Shown here one piece after another: positions 7,014 through 15,176 of a stretch of 40,083 nt of DNA (position 1 is its first letter; every line of letters starts with the position of its first letter). Source of the stretch: Bacillota bacterium (GTDB lineage Bacteria > Bacillota > UBA4882 > UBA8346); contig JAAYHS010000077.1 of assembly GCA_012735315.1 (NCBI GenBank), positions 1-40,083 of the forward strand. The letters run 5' to 3'. A program made the translations under genes and the position numbers. A model generated the notes under the pieces. The model saw nothing but the letters and a program-made list of their open reading frames with translations, did no database searches and was not told the origin of the DNA.

Positions 7014-8378
7014 ATGGATTGGAAGATCATTTGGGCATTATTATTGTTGTTATTGTTTTTAAACCCGGCTGCATACCTGGCCTCACCGGTTGAAGAGCTA
7101 AATAAACCTTTCGCGGTAGGTAATGATATTTATAATTTCAATATCATCATGGAGAGCTTCATCATCAAGCCACAAAACACTTATACCGAATTTCAGGTCG
7201 ATCTCAGTTACCTCCCGGATAGTAAAAACTTAACAAACCTTCCGGTTGTCTATCTCACCGACGGTCAATGGCGGCGAATGGATCATAAGTATATCCACTA
7301 TCTCACCTACAAAAAAATCATTCCCCCCGTGATCGCCGTCGGAATCGGCTATCCTGAAAAATACGACGCCGGGCGGGTTCGAATCCCCGATTTGTTGCTG
7401 AACCCGGACAATTTTCTGAAAGTCATCAAACAAGAGATCATCCCGGCGGTGGAAAGAAGAATCAATGGCGATCCTAAAAAAAGGATTATCTTCGGCGCTT
7501 CCCTCGGCGGACATTTTGTAACCCACGTCTTTTTGAAAAATTCTTTGGATAAGGACAACGCCTTTTGGGGTTATATCGGCAGCTCGCCTTATCTTTTGGG
7601 ACCGGGGGCCAAAGTGTTTGAAACGGCCAGGGAATTAGCGTCAAAAAAGGGGGTAATCAAGTCCCACGTCTACTTGGCTTATGGGGAACTGGAAGACCAA
7701 GAGGAATATCATATTCCCAACGACACCCTCTTCGAAATCTTGGATAATAATAAACTGAAAGACTTTTATTTCTTTCACCACGTGTATCCCAATTCCGACC
7801 ACTTCTCCAACACCCGTTTGACCCTGATCGATGGTCTGCGGCTGTTGCTTGGGGAGCGAAACAACCGGGGGATCGGCGCAATTGACCTCAACTACGGAAC
7901 TTTTAGTTATGACTTTAAAACCACCACCCAATATTACGACTGGCAGACTAATGTCTTCGCCCAAAACTCCTATGCCGTCGATCCCAAATATTCAATCGAC
8001 AATAGTCCGGGAAGTTTTAAAGTCGCCGCCGACTTCGGCAAATACAATTCCTTAAATTTCAACACCTCTTCGGTCTTTTTCGAAAACTTCGCCGACCGGG
8101 AGTTGGAAATCAGTGTCTATATCCCGGAAGAGCTGGCGCAAATGGATTACACCCTTCAATTTTTAATCTACTCCACCTTTGCCTCGGAGTGGATTATGGA
8201 TACCAGTGAAAAGTTTATGTTGAAAAAAAGCGGCTGGAATACCTTTAAATACATATGGCGCGGTAAAGTGGCATATGGAAACGCCGATTGCATCCGGGGA
8301 TTCGGCGTCCTGATCAACCGGCCGGAAACCGCGCCCGTTTGGAAGGGAGAGTTGTATTTCGATGGGATCAAGTGGTAG
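7014..8378 (+). CDS. Secreted alpha/beta-hydrolase of the putative esterase (esterase D/Fes) family
   Basis: 454 residues. ATG at 7014 has AAAGGTGG 8 nt upstream. The N-terminus is a signal peptide or anchor (MDWKIIWALLLLLLFLNPAA). Residues about 40-285 form an esterase domain (PF00756 type). The nucleophile Ser163 lies in GASLGG, the segment VIAVGIGYP precedes it, and His263 in YPNSDHFS is a likely catalytic residue. The last 150 or so residues (from FSYDFKTTTQYYDW to WKGELYFDGIKW) look like a beta-sandwich domain, perhaps carbohydrate-binding. It probably hydrolyses an ester of a sugar, siderophore or polysaccharide outside the cytoplasm; the substrate is unknown. The gene stands alone, transcribed away from its neighbours. 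Confidence 0.85.
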   Translation: MDWKIIWALLLLLLFLNPAAYLASPVEELNKPFAVGNDIYNFNIIMESFIIKPQNTYTEFQVDLSYLPDSKNLTNLPVVYLTDGQWRRMDHKYIHYLTYKKIIPPVIAVGIGYPEKYDAGRVRIPDLLLNPDNFLKVIKQEIIPAVERRINGDPKKRIIFGASLGGHFVTHVFLKNSLDKDNAFWGYIGSSPYLLGPGAKVFETARELASKKGVIKSHVYLAYGELEDQEEYHIPNDTLFEILDNNKLKDFYFFHHVYPNSDHFSNTRLTLIDGLRLLLGERNNRGIGAIDLNYGTFSYDFKTTTQYYDWQTNVFAQNSYAVDPKYSIDNSPGSFKVAADFGKYNSLNFNTSSVFFENFADRELEISVYIPEELAQMDYTLQFLIYSTFASEWIMDTSEKFMLKKSGWNTFKYIWRGKVAYGNADCIRGFGVLINRPETAPVWKGELYFDGIKW

Positions 8379-8485
8379 ATGAGGGGCTATCCATATGATT
8401 GATTACTAAATCAAATAACAAAGCTCCAATGACCGACGCTGATCAAAACCACTCTCTACACTATTAAGCATCAGATCGGGATTTT

Positions 8486-9718
8486 CTATATCGCCGTGAT
8501 CGGAATCGCAATGACTTTTTCCTCTATCGGCTGTGCTTTGTCGGCGAGACAAACCACCGCGCCGAATCCCCGTTGCAGTTTCAACCGATCCAGCGTCCGA
8601 AATCCTTTGGCCCATAATCGTTTGATACTGGCGGCGCTTTTTATTTCAACCGGGTATACGAAACCGTCTTTTTCAATCAACAAATCAATCTCCACACCGT
8701 CTTTATCGCGGTAATAATACATGGGAACCTCTCCGGCTTCAAACCACCAGCTTTTCAATATTTCGGTAATCGCGTACGTTTCCACGAAAGCTCCGTTCAT
8801 GGCGCCGTTTCGAATGGTTTCCGGAGACGTCCATCCGGTCAGATAAGCGCATAAACCGGTATCCAAAAAATAAAGTTTAGGGGTCTTTATTAGTCTTTTA
8901 GTAATGTTGGTATGGTAAGGCGGTAGGAGTATCACCTGAAAACTGGCGATTAAAATTGAAAGCCAGTTTTTAGCCGTCATTACACTGATGTCCACATCCC
9001 GCGCCAACTCCGAATAGTTTAACAACTGGCCGGTCCTTGCGGCGCAAGCCTTTACAAAACGGGTAAATTGTTCAAGGTTCCCCACTTGGCTCAAATCCCG
9101 GACATCTCTCTGAAGGTAAGTCTGTAATAATGAATTATAAAAAACCGATACTTCTAAGTTGGGATCAGTTACCAACCTTGGAAAAGAGCCGCGCCAAATA
9201 CTTTCATATAGATCGGCGATGTCTACGTTTGAATAGTATTGTTTTAAATAATCCTCCGATGGTAAAAACGGCTTGGCGCCCGATATATTTCGTCTCTTTT
9301 CCCGCTCGGAAAACCCTAATAACTTTAGAATGGCAACCCTACCGGCCAAGGTTTCGGAAATGCCTTTCATCATTTGATACTGTTGGGAACCGGTTAACCA
9401 ATAGGCGCCGTTTTTTTGGTCCCGATCCACATTTATCTTGATATATGGAAACAGTTCCGGAGCGTACTGGATCTCATCGATCAGAACCGGTGGTTTATAT
9501 TGTTTCAAAAAAAGCGCTGGATCTTCCCGGGCTAATTCCCGCAAGGAAAGATCGTCCAAACTAACATAAGTCCGTTCCGCTTCGCAAATATGCCGTAACA
9601 AGGTAGTCTTGCCAACCTGTCTCGGCCCGGTTAATAATAAGACCGGAAATTGTTTTGTTATTTCCTTAATCCGTTTTTCCAAAATCCGATTGTAGTATTC
9701 CATTTCCAACTCACTCAC
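8486..9718 (-). CDS. AAA ATPase with DUF4143 domain
   Basis: 410 residues. An N-terminal AAA_14 domain has Walker A GPRQVGKT (31-38) and Walker B PPVLIDEIQ (76-84). A central winged-helix region (ELARDVDISVMTAKNWLSIL) follows. The C-terminal DUF4143 part carries a PD-(D/E)xK-like signature, GVEIDLLIE...YPVEIKSA (about 341-361). These proteins are widespread, often mobile, and their function is not settled; a nucleic-acid-linked role is usually assumed. The start is GTG at 9716-9718, with a weak ribosome binding site; ATG five codons later is possible. It is monocistronic. Confidence 0.9.
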   Translation of the reverse strand: MSELEMEYYNRILEKRIKEITKQFPVLLLTGPRQVGKTTLLRHICEAERTYVSLDDLSLRELAREDPALFLKQYKPPVLIDEIQYAPELFPYIKINVDRDQKNGAYWLTGSQQYQMMKGISETLAGRVAILKLLGFSEREKRRNISGAKPFLPSEDYLKQYYSNVDIADLYESIWRGSFPRLVTDPNLEVSVFYNSLLQTYLQRDVRDLSQVGNLEQFTRFVKACAARTGQLLNYSELARDVDISVMTAKNWLSILIASFQVILLPPYHTNITKRLIKTPKLYFLDTGLCAYLTGWTSPETIRNGAMNGAFVETYAITEILKSWWFEAGEVPMYYYRDKDGVEIDLLIEKDGFVYPVEIKSAASIKRLWAKGFRTLDRLKLQRGFGAVVCLADKAQPIEEKVIAIPITAI

Positions 9719-9948
9719 TGTTCTTCGTCCAATTTACATTTTAATTATAAATTGGCCGCTTGAATTAAGCAAGTATTATTTATACTATTAACATTCATGT
9801 TATGTTTTGTCAAAACGTCCGGGCAGTTATCTAAATCCCTTTTAACCCCCCAAGAGCTGAATAACTTTTTTAGCTATAATTGATAAGCTAGTCTCCTTAG
9901 CTACACTGCTTGAATATTTAACCAAGCCCATGCAATGGGGTTAAGAAT

Positions 9949-10959
9949 CTACCTTTGAAACAGAATATAAACCGCAATCAAATAGATCGCAATAATTATT
10001 ATCGAATCAATCCCCACCCCGGCATACTGCTTTTTCGACCGGTAGCTTAAACCGAGGATCACCACGCCGCTGAGGACCAACCCAAACAGCGCCGTCACGG
10101 CGTGCAAGGAAGAACCTATACTGAGAATAGGGCCGCCCCGATAAGCCAAATCACTGATAAAGATCGTAAATATATTAAAAATATTACTCCCTAAAACATT
10201 GCCGACGGCCATGTCGATGGCCCCGATCTTAACCGCAGCAATACAGGATACCAATTCCGGCAGCGAAGTGACCAAGGATACCAAAATACTACCGATAAAA
10301 GTAGCCCCAACACCGGTAATATCGGCGATCTCTCCGGCGCTGTAACTAAGGAAAATCCCGCCGCCAATGATTAAAAGCGCATTGAGCGCTAACCCTCTGA
10401 TCGCCTTGACAAGTGTGATATCCGCCTTGGTCTCCCGCGCCTCCGCCACAATGCCGTCAGCCAGGTAGACCAATTTTTCCTCCCGTGGTTTTTGTTCATA
10501 GCGGCTAATCGTCCGCAAGCCGATAAAATAGATGATCGCCAGGAGCATGGCGTCGATACCCACTCCGAAAACAGCGGCTTTGAGCTTCAAAAGAATAAAG
10601 ATGGCGGCGATTGCCGCTAAGAGCATGCCGTAAGTGGCGGCCAGGATATGACCGGGCGAAATCTTGGTAAAAATGGCTGACTTGCGTTCGACAATGTCCA
10701 TCACCGCGATGATAATCACATTAAAGATGTTGCTCCCGAACACATTTCCCAAAGCAATATCCGGAAGGTTCAACACTCCGCTGCTTATGGAGGTGACCAT
10801 CTCCGGCAGCGAAGTGGCGCCGGCCAGGATCACACTGCCTACCCAAAGACCGCCCAGCTTGGTATTGACCGCGATCGCTTCGCCGTAGCGGGATAACTTG
10901 ACACCGCTGATAAAAACCACGCCCGCGCTGATGATGAAGATTATCACTATCCAAAGCAT
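9949..10959 (-). CDS. Na+/Ca2+ (CaCA family) antiporter
   Basis: This 336-residue integral membrane protein has about ten hydrophobic segments. The two hallmark alpha-repeats are present: TSLPEMVTS...GNVFGSNIFNV in the N-terminal half and TSLPELVSC...GNVLGSNIFNI in the C-terminal half. These form the ion-binding site in this family, which exchanges cytoplasmic Ca2+ (or other cations) for Na+ or H+. The central loop is hydrophilic (SRYEQKPREEK). ATG at 10957-10959 has AGGTG upstream. The length is normal for the bacterial YrbG-type branch. It is monocistronic; ion specificity is inferred from the family only. Confidence 0.92.
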   Translation of the reverse strand: MLWIVIIFIISAGVVFISGVKLSRYGEAIAVNTKLGGLWVGSVILAGATSLPEMVTSISSGVLNLPDIALGNVFGSNIFNVIIIAVMDIVERKSAIFTKISPGHILAATYGMLLAAIAAIFILLKLKAAVFGVGIDAMLLAIIYFIGLRTISRYEQKPREEKLVYLADGIVAEARETKADITLVKAIRGLALNALLIIGGGIFLSYSAGEIADITGVGATFIGSILVSLVTSLPELVSCIAAVKIGAIDMAVGNVLGSNIFNIFTIFISDLAYRGGPILSIGSSLHAVTALFGLVLSGVVILGLSYRSKKQYAGVGIDSIIIIAIYLIAVYILFQR

Positions 10960-11248
10960 CCGCTACACCTCAAAAATTGTTTTATCTAATTCTATATCCT
11001 TTTCATTCTCTTATTATGTTTTCTTAATATTCGTAAATCAATCCCACACCAACTAGAGGGATTACAAACAAGCAAATTAATGCATTATTATTTACTATAA
11101 TTCCGCCAAAAAGGGGAAAAACCTCCCCGCGTTAATCTCAAGGATGAATGAGATATCGCCGACACCGCGTCATAATTTAATAAAAGCTAGGGTTTAGTGG
11201 TAACCTAAACACACCGAAGAAATTGAAATCTTAATAAGGAGAAAAAAT

Positions 11249-11374
11249 ATGGATCGTCAACTAGCCTTGGAAATTATTGAGTCCCCTCGGAACATACACG
11301 TGACCTACCAAAACATTCCAATTTGAATTGACGAAATCGGAGATGATTCGTCTCCCCAATCTAAATTGAAATGA
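11249..11374 (+). pseudogene. sspH: H-type small acid-soluble spore protein gene with in-frame stops
   Basis: ATG at 11249 has a perfect AAGGAG 7 nt upstream. It reads MDRQLALEIIESPRNIHVTY, QNIPI, then TGA (11324-11326), then IDEIGDDSSPQSKLK and a second TGA (11372-11374). The first part matches the SspH pattern (RA..I..SP..I.VTY...P.WI), in which the residue after P-x is a conserved Trp. A TGG-to-TGA change would produce this stop. SspH proteins bind and protect spore DNA. TGAGAT and CATAATTTA upstream (about 11151-11179) loosely resemble a forespore sigma-G promoter. TGA is an ordinary stop elsewhere in this window, so recoding is unlikely. The gene is probably dead, or makes a 25-residue product. 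Confidence 0.65.
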
Positions 11375-11404
11375 GTATTTCAGGTTAATTTTCCCAAAAA
11401 AATA

Positions 11405-11433
11405 TTGCCTAAATCAAGCTCCCATGTTATATT
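11405..11433 (+). promoter_or_regulatory. Sigma-A-type promoter of the OPT transporter operon
   Basis: TTGCCT (11405-11410), a 17-nt spacer, then TATATT (11428-11433). Transcription would start near 11440, giving a leader of about 190 nt before the transporter start codon, with the structured element at 11442-11566. Confidence 0.65.
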
Positions 11434-11441
11434 ATTTCCAT

Positions 11442-11566
11442 GGCGGCATCCTCGGAGCCGCACTAGCGCGCGATTATTATTATATTACCGGTATGTCCGC
11501 TTGGATCGTTAGACTGAGACGGAAGATAACGAATTTTCGCCTTCCTGTCTGCAGGGAGGCTTTTTT
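11442..11566 (+). promoter_or_regulatory. Candidate riboswitch/attenuator leader before the OPT transporter
   Basis: The leader can form competing structures. (a) Terminator: GCCTTCCTG (11539-11547) with CAGGGAGGC (11552-11560), 9 bp including one G-U, then six T (11561-11566). (b) Antiterminator: AGACGGAAG (11517-11525) pairs with CTTCCTGTCT (11541-11550) with one bulge, which takes up the 5' arm of the terminator. (c) TCGTTA (11506-11511) pairs with TAACGA (11527-11532), enclosing and possibly sequestering AGACGGAAG. (d) Upstream, the hairpin GCGGC/GCCGC (11443-11447/11457-11461) has a loop whose ATCC and CGGA can pair with TCCG...GGAT (11496-11506), a possible long-range helix or pseudoknot. 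I do not recognise a known riboswitch class. No T-box GGNACCGCG motif is present. Confidence 0.6.
11539..11566 (+). terminator. Intrinsic terminator inside the OPT leader
   Basis: A 9-bp stem with TCTG loop followed by TTTTTT, lying 62 nt before the transporter start codon and 106 nt after the predicted promoter. Its position between promoter and gene implies conditional termination. Confidence 0.75.
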
Positions 11567-11627
11567 GTCTTGGTCTCCCGGTTAAAATCCATTCGGATCA
11601 ATAAGCTATTAAACAGGAGGTTATAGC

Positions 11628-13283
11628 ATGTCGGATCAATCCAGTCAGGAACGCAAACTATTCGGGGTCGAACAATTATCCTTACGCAGCCTTATCTTAG
11701 GTACGCTCGGCTCAATAATCATCACCGCCAGTTCGATGTATGTGGCGCTTCGTTTGAGCGCTCTCCCCTGGCCGACTATTTTCGTAGCCGTGCTTTCGAT
11801 GGCGCTTTTAAAAATACTCGGTAAAACAACCCTGAACGAAATCAATGTTACCCAAACGGGGATGTCGGCCGGGGCAATGGTCGCCGGCGGTTTGGCTTTT
11901 ACCCTTCCCGGCTTGTGGATTAACGGCATCTGGGAAGGCCAGGCGTTTACCCAAGCCCGCCTTTGGCAAGTAATCTGCATTGCTCTGGCCGGGGTAATCC
12001 TCGGGAGCATCCTCACCTGGTTTTTGCGACGCAGATTTGTTGATCAGGAAGCATTACCGTTTCCCGTCGGCAAAGCGGCCGCCGACACAATCATCGTCGG
12101 TGACGCCGGCGGAAAAAAATCGGCCCTGCTCTTCGGTTCAATGACTCTCTCCGCGCTTTTCACTTTTTTGCGGGATAATTTCGGTTGGATTCCGGCGTTC
12201 ATCAGTTCCCAACGGCTTAATGCCAGGAACCTGCAGCTCGGATTTTGGATGTCGCCGATGGCCGTCGGTATCGGATATATCATCGGGACCCTTTATACCG
12301 GCGTCTGGTTCTTGGGAGCAGTGCTTTCCTATTTAGTAATCATCCCTTTGGGAACAGCCTTTAAACTTTTCTCCTCGGTCCAAGCCGCGGTCGATTTCAA
12401 GAATACTCTCGGTATCGGCCTAATGGTCGGGACCGGCATCGGTATTTTGCTGGGATACCTTCTTTCCTTACTTAAAAAGAAAAAAAGCGCTCCCGTCGCA
12501 ACTGGATCGCTGCAAAACGACACCGAAGTCAATAAAGGAACGACGGGGGTTTGGACGCTGCTTGGGGTGGCAGTTGCCTTTGTGCTCTCGGTAGTCTGCG
12601 GAATCGGTCCGATTCCGTCGCTCTTGCTGATGTTGGGGGTATTGTTCGCCTCGGCGATGGCCGCGATCATCAGCGGCGAGACCGGAATCAATCCGATGGA
12701 GGTCTTCGGCATCATCGTCTTACTCGCCGTCCGCTTAATCGTCCCGGTAGACGCCGCTACTTCCTTTTTCATCGCCGCCGCCGTCGCCGTCTCCTGCGGC
12801 TATTCAGGCGATCTGCTCTTTGACTATAAGGCCGGACGGATTTTAGGAACGAACCCGGTAGCCCAGCTGATCTCCCAAGTTGTCGGCGGTTTAGCCGGGG
12901 CCGTAGTCGCCGCTCCGGTAATGTTCGCGGTGGTAAGGCAGTTCGGCGGAGTCGGACCGGGCACGGAACTGCCGGCGGGTCAAGCCTTTTTGGTCAGCCA
13001 AATGATTAGCGGAGTTGGGGAACCCGTAGTCTTCGGAATCGCCGCGGTTGCCGGAGCCTTATTGTATCTTCTCAAAGTTCCGGTAATGACTCTGGGAATC
13101 GGAATTTATCTTCCGTTTGGGATATCGGCCCCCATGTTCCTAGGCGGCGCTCTTAGGTTTATCACCGACCGGCTGCGCCCGAAAGCGGCGGAAACCGGGA
13201 ATATCGCCGCTTCCGGATTATTCGGCGGCGAAGGAATTACCGGGGTTGGAATCGCGATTGTCAAAATGATCACCGGAGGTTGA
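11628..13283 (+). CDS. OPT family transporter
   Basis: This 551-residue polytopic membrane protein has about 14 hydrophobic segments. The N-terminal region contains the OPT/YSL signature NEINVTQTGMSAGAMVAGGLAFTLPG, and the C-terminal part has the repeated glycine-rich membrane segments typical of the family (LPFGISAPMFLGGALRFITDR). OPT proteins are secondary transporters for oligopeptides, glutathione or metal chelates. ATG at 11628 has AGGAGG upstream. It is followed after 4 nt by the pantothenate kinase gene, so the two form one operon, probably controlled by the attenuator-like leader. This pairing hints at uptake of a substrate linked to coenzyme A metabolism; that is inference only. Confidence 0.88.
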   Translation: MSDQSSQERKLFGVEQLSLRSLILGTLGSIIITASSMYVALRLSALPWPTIFVAVLSMALLKILGKTTLNEINVTQTGMSAGAMVAGGLAFTLPGLWINGIWEGQAFTQARLWQVICIALAGVILGSILTWFLRRRFVDQEALPFPVGKAAADTIIVGDAGGKKSALLFGSMTLSALFTFLRDNFGWIPAFISSQRLNARNLQLGFWMSPMAVGIGYIIGTLYTGVWFLGAVLSYLVIIPLGTAFKLFSSVQAAVDFKNTLGIGLMVGTGIGILLGYLLSLLKKKKSAPVATGSLQNDTEVNKGTTGVWTLLGVAVAFVLSVVCGIGPIPSLLLMLGVLFASAMAAIISGETGINPMEVFGIIVLLAVRLIVPVDAATSFFIAAAVAVSCGYSGDLLFDYKAGRILGTNPVAQLISQVVGGLAGAVVAAPVMFAVVRQFGGVGPGTELPAGQAFLVSQMISGVGEPVVFGIAAVAGALLYLLKVPVMTLGIGIYLPFGISAPMFLGGALRFITDRLRPKAAETGNIAASGLFGGEGITGVGIAIVKMITGG

Positions 13284-13287
13284 GCGA

Positions 13288-14133
13288 ATGGGTAAAATTA
13301 TCGGAATCGACATCGGAGGCAGCATCACAAAAATTATTGGTTTCGACAATTCGCAGCTCTTCAGCCCGCTGCTGGTCCGGGCCACCGATCCGATTGCCTC
13401 GGTTTACGGGGCCTTCGGTAAATTCTTAAGCGTCAATGGATTAAGTTTGTCCGACATCGAACGGATCATGGTCACCGGAGTCGGTTCTTCGTATATCACA
13501 GCCAAGCTCTACGGAATCCCCACCGGGAAGGTTGATGAATTTCGGGCCATTGGAACCGGCGGGCTTTTCCTAAGCGGCTTGACCAATGCGGTTATCGTTA
13601 GCATGGGTACCGGAACGGCCTTTGTCAAGTCCGACCAAAACGGAGTGCGTCATATCGGGGGCACCGGGGTCGGAGGCGGCACGCTGCTCGGGCTTTCCAA
13701 CCGGATGCTCAACGTTCGGGATTTCAATGATCTAATCGAAACCGCCCAAGGCGGCAGTCTGGCTCAGATCGACTTGGCGATCAGCGATATTAGCCACGAC
13801 CCCGTGGCGAGCCTGCCGCCGGAAACCACCGCCTCCAACTTTGGGAAAATAAGCGATCTGGCGACCAAGGCCGATGTGGCCTTGGGTATCATCAATCTGG
13901 TTTTTCAGACTATCGGGATGCTTGCGGTCTTCGCCGCCAAAATCGATCAGACCCGGGATATAGTGCTTACCGGAAACCTTACCAATGTGCCGCAGTCGGG
14001 AGAAATCTTCACTCAGCTCAGCCGGTTGTATAACGTAAATTTCGTGACTCCGCCCAACGCTGAATTTGCGACCGCTTCCGGAGCGGCGATCTCGTTTACC
14101 CAAAAAATGCCTTTTACCGAGCTTCCGGTTTAA
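13288..14133 (+). CDS. coaW: Type II pantothenate kinase
   Basis: 281 residues of the ASKHA kinase fold. Visible motifs are the phosphate-1 motif IIGIDIGGSITKI (residues 4-16), the region TGVGSSYITAKLYGIP...VDEFRAIGTGG, SMGTGTAFVK and the glycine-rich GGTGVGGGTLLGLS. Together these define the staphylococcal CoaW/eukaryote-like type II enzymes. They phosphorylate pantothenate (or pantetheine) with ATP, the first step of coenzyme A synthesis. The length is normal. The GGAGG ribosome binding site lies within the end of the OPT gene. The 3' end overlaps the convergent DUF3298 gene by 4 nt. Confidence 0.88.
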   Translation: MGKIIGIDIGGSITKIIGFDNSQLFSPLLVRATDPIASVYGAFGKFLSVNGLSLSDIERIMVTGVGSSYITAKLYGIPTGKVDEFRAIGTGGLFLSGLTNAVIVSMGTGTAFVKSDQNGVRHIGGTGVGGGTLLGLSNRMLNVRDFNDLIETAQGGSLAQIDLAISDISHDPVASLPPETTASNFGKISDLATKADVALGIINLVFQTIGMLAVFAAKIDQTRDIVLTGNLTNVPQSGEIFTQLSRLYNVNFVTPPNAEFATASGAAISFTQKMPFTELPV

Positions 14134-14720
14134 CCTAAAACCTTGCCGATCGCTCCGTCGGGATCAATAACTCCGATGATTTTGGAATATGGAATCTTAA
14201 ATTCCAAAACCCCATAAGCCCCCGGAGTATAGACGTAAGGTTGGTAATAGATTACCAGACTATCGGGGGTAAGATAATAATCTTCATCCGGGCCAACGCC
14301 CGCGAATGGTTTCAGTAAAGGTATTTGTTCCGCGACGATCTGCGCATGAATGATTTGGTCAAGGATCACTTGATAATTTGAGTCCTTGACGAAAAGTTGG
14401 TCAAATTCATAGACCCGCCCGGTTTTAAGAGCGACAGTGACCGAACTGACTCCGGTTACCCCATGGGCGGCCATTTCCGGGTAGAAATAGTCTTCAAATC
14501 TTAGACTTAAAATTCCTTTCATATTCAGAGTGGTTTTATAACTGCTAACGGCTTCACTGACGCTTGTTCCCGGGTCATAATCGGGAATAGCGTCATAAGC
14601 CGCTTTTTTAATAGCGGAATTAACTTTACTCCTTACTTTGCCCGGAAGATTCACCGCCTTGGGATAAGTTGTTCCCGCTTGTTTCAATAATGCTTGTAAG
14701 TTTCTGTCGGTAGTCGCCAT
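14130..14720 (-). CDS. DUF3298 (RsiV-like) domain protein
   Basis: 196 residues from ATG at 14718-14720, chosen because AGGGGAGGG lies 5 nt upstream. The central and C-terminal parts (LSLRFEDYFYPEMAAHGVTGVSSVTVALKTGRVYEFDQLF and YYLTPDSLVIYYQPYVYTPGAYGVLEFKIPYSKI) match the DUF3298 domain found in anti-sigma factor RsiV and related proteins. There is no signal peptide or membrane segment from this start, unlike RsiV. The frame is open upstream to a TTG at 14826-14828 (includes IGYWYKNATYPLIQKRVADI, which itself looks like the usual N-terminal strand of such proteins), but that start has no ribosome binding site. The upstream part may be a remnant of a longer ancestral gene. Confidence 0.75.
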   Translation of the reverse strand: MATTDRNLQALLKQAGTTYPKAVNLPGKVRSKVNSAIKKAAYDAIPDYDPGTSVSEAVSSYKTTLNMKGILSLRFEDYFYPEMAAHGVTGVSSVTVALKTGRVYEFDQLFVKDSNYQVILDQIIHAQIVAEQIPLLKPFAGVGPDEDYYLTPDSLVIYYQPYVYTPGAYGVLEFKIPYSKIIGVIDPDGAIGKVLG

Positions 14721-14828
14721 TAAACTCCCTCCCCTATTTATATCCGCAACTCGTTTCTGAATCAATGGATAAGTCGCGTTCTTATACCAATAGCCTATGT
14801 CCCGGTTAAGAAGTTGGTGATAAATCAA

Positions 14829-15176
14829 CGCGGTAATTTATAACCGGGATTCGCTTTTCCGGAGCCAACGCCTACCAGACCAAAGCAAGGTAAATAGTTG
14901 ATCGATTCACTGCTTCAAGAATAGCGGACATCAAAATAACGAACCCTTGGCAACTTGGCAATCAGTCTTTAACAACAAAATAAAAACCCGTTAGACTTCG
15001 CTGATGAGTTAGCCGGGATGACGGTCGCGTCGGAAAAGCAAAAGGGCTTAAAGATTATCAATCGATAAGATATGGAATAAGCATCGCCCGGGGTCCGAAA
15101 CCCCGGGCTGTTATTTTTTAACCGTTTAAACCTCGTCTGTGACGGGTATCCGTCAATGTTTCAAGACTTCAAAGGA
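14829..15176. other. Intergenic region with one strong hairpin
   Basis: No gene is supported in these 348 bases. A strong GC hairpin lies at 15086-15108 (listed separately). The rest shows nothing I can identify. Confidence 0.5.
15086..15108 (+). terminator. Strong hairpin followed by T-rich tract (terminator or REP-like palindrome)
   Basis: GCCCGGGGT (15086-15094) and ACCCCGGGC (15100-15108) around CCGAA form a perfect 9-bp stem. On the plus strand it is followed by TGTTATTTTTT, like a terminator, but no plus-strand gene lies upstream. On the minus strand, where the M32 carboxypeptidase gene ends, no T-run follows. It may end an unrecognised transcript or be another member of the palindromic repeats. 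Confidence 0.5.

Noticed and set aside
7376-7386. GGTTCGAATCC, identical to a tRNA T-loop motif
   Set aside because: It lies inside the esterase coding sequence (GRVRIP), and no acceptor, D-arm or anticodon stem can be formed around it.
11249-11374. Recoding of TGA as Trp
   Set aside because: TGA ends several intact genes here (for example at 13281-13283 and 21348-21350) and TGG is used normally for Trp, so the two TGA codons in sspH are read as damage.
15001-15050. CTGATGAG followed by GGAAAA, like a hammerhead ribozyme core
   Set aside because: The bases before GAAA do not pair with those after CTGATGA, and no stem III or cleavage site is found.
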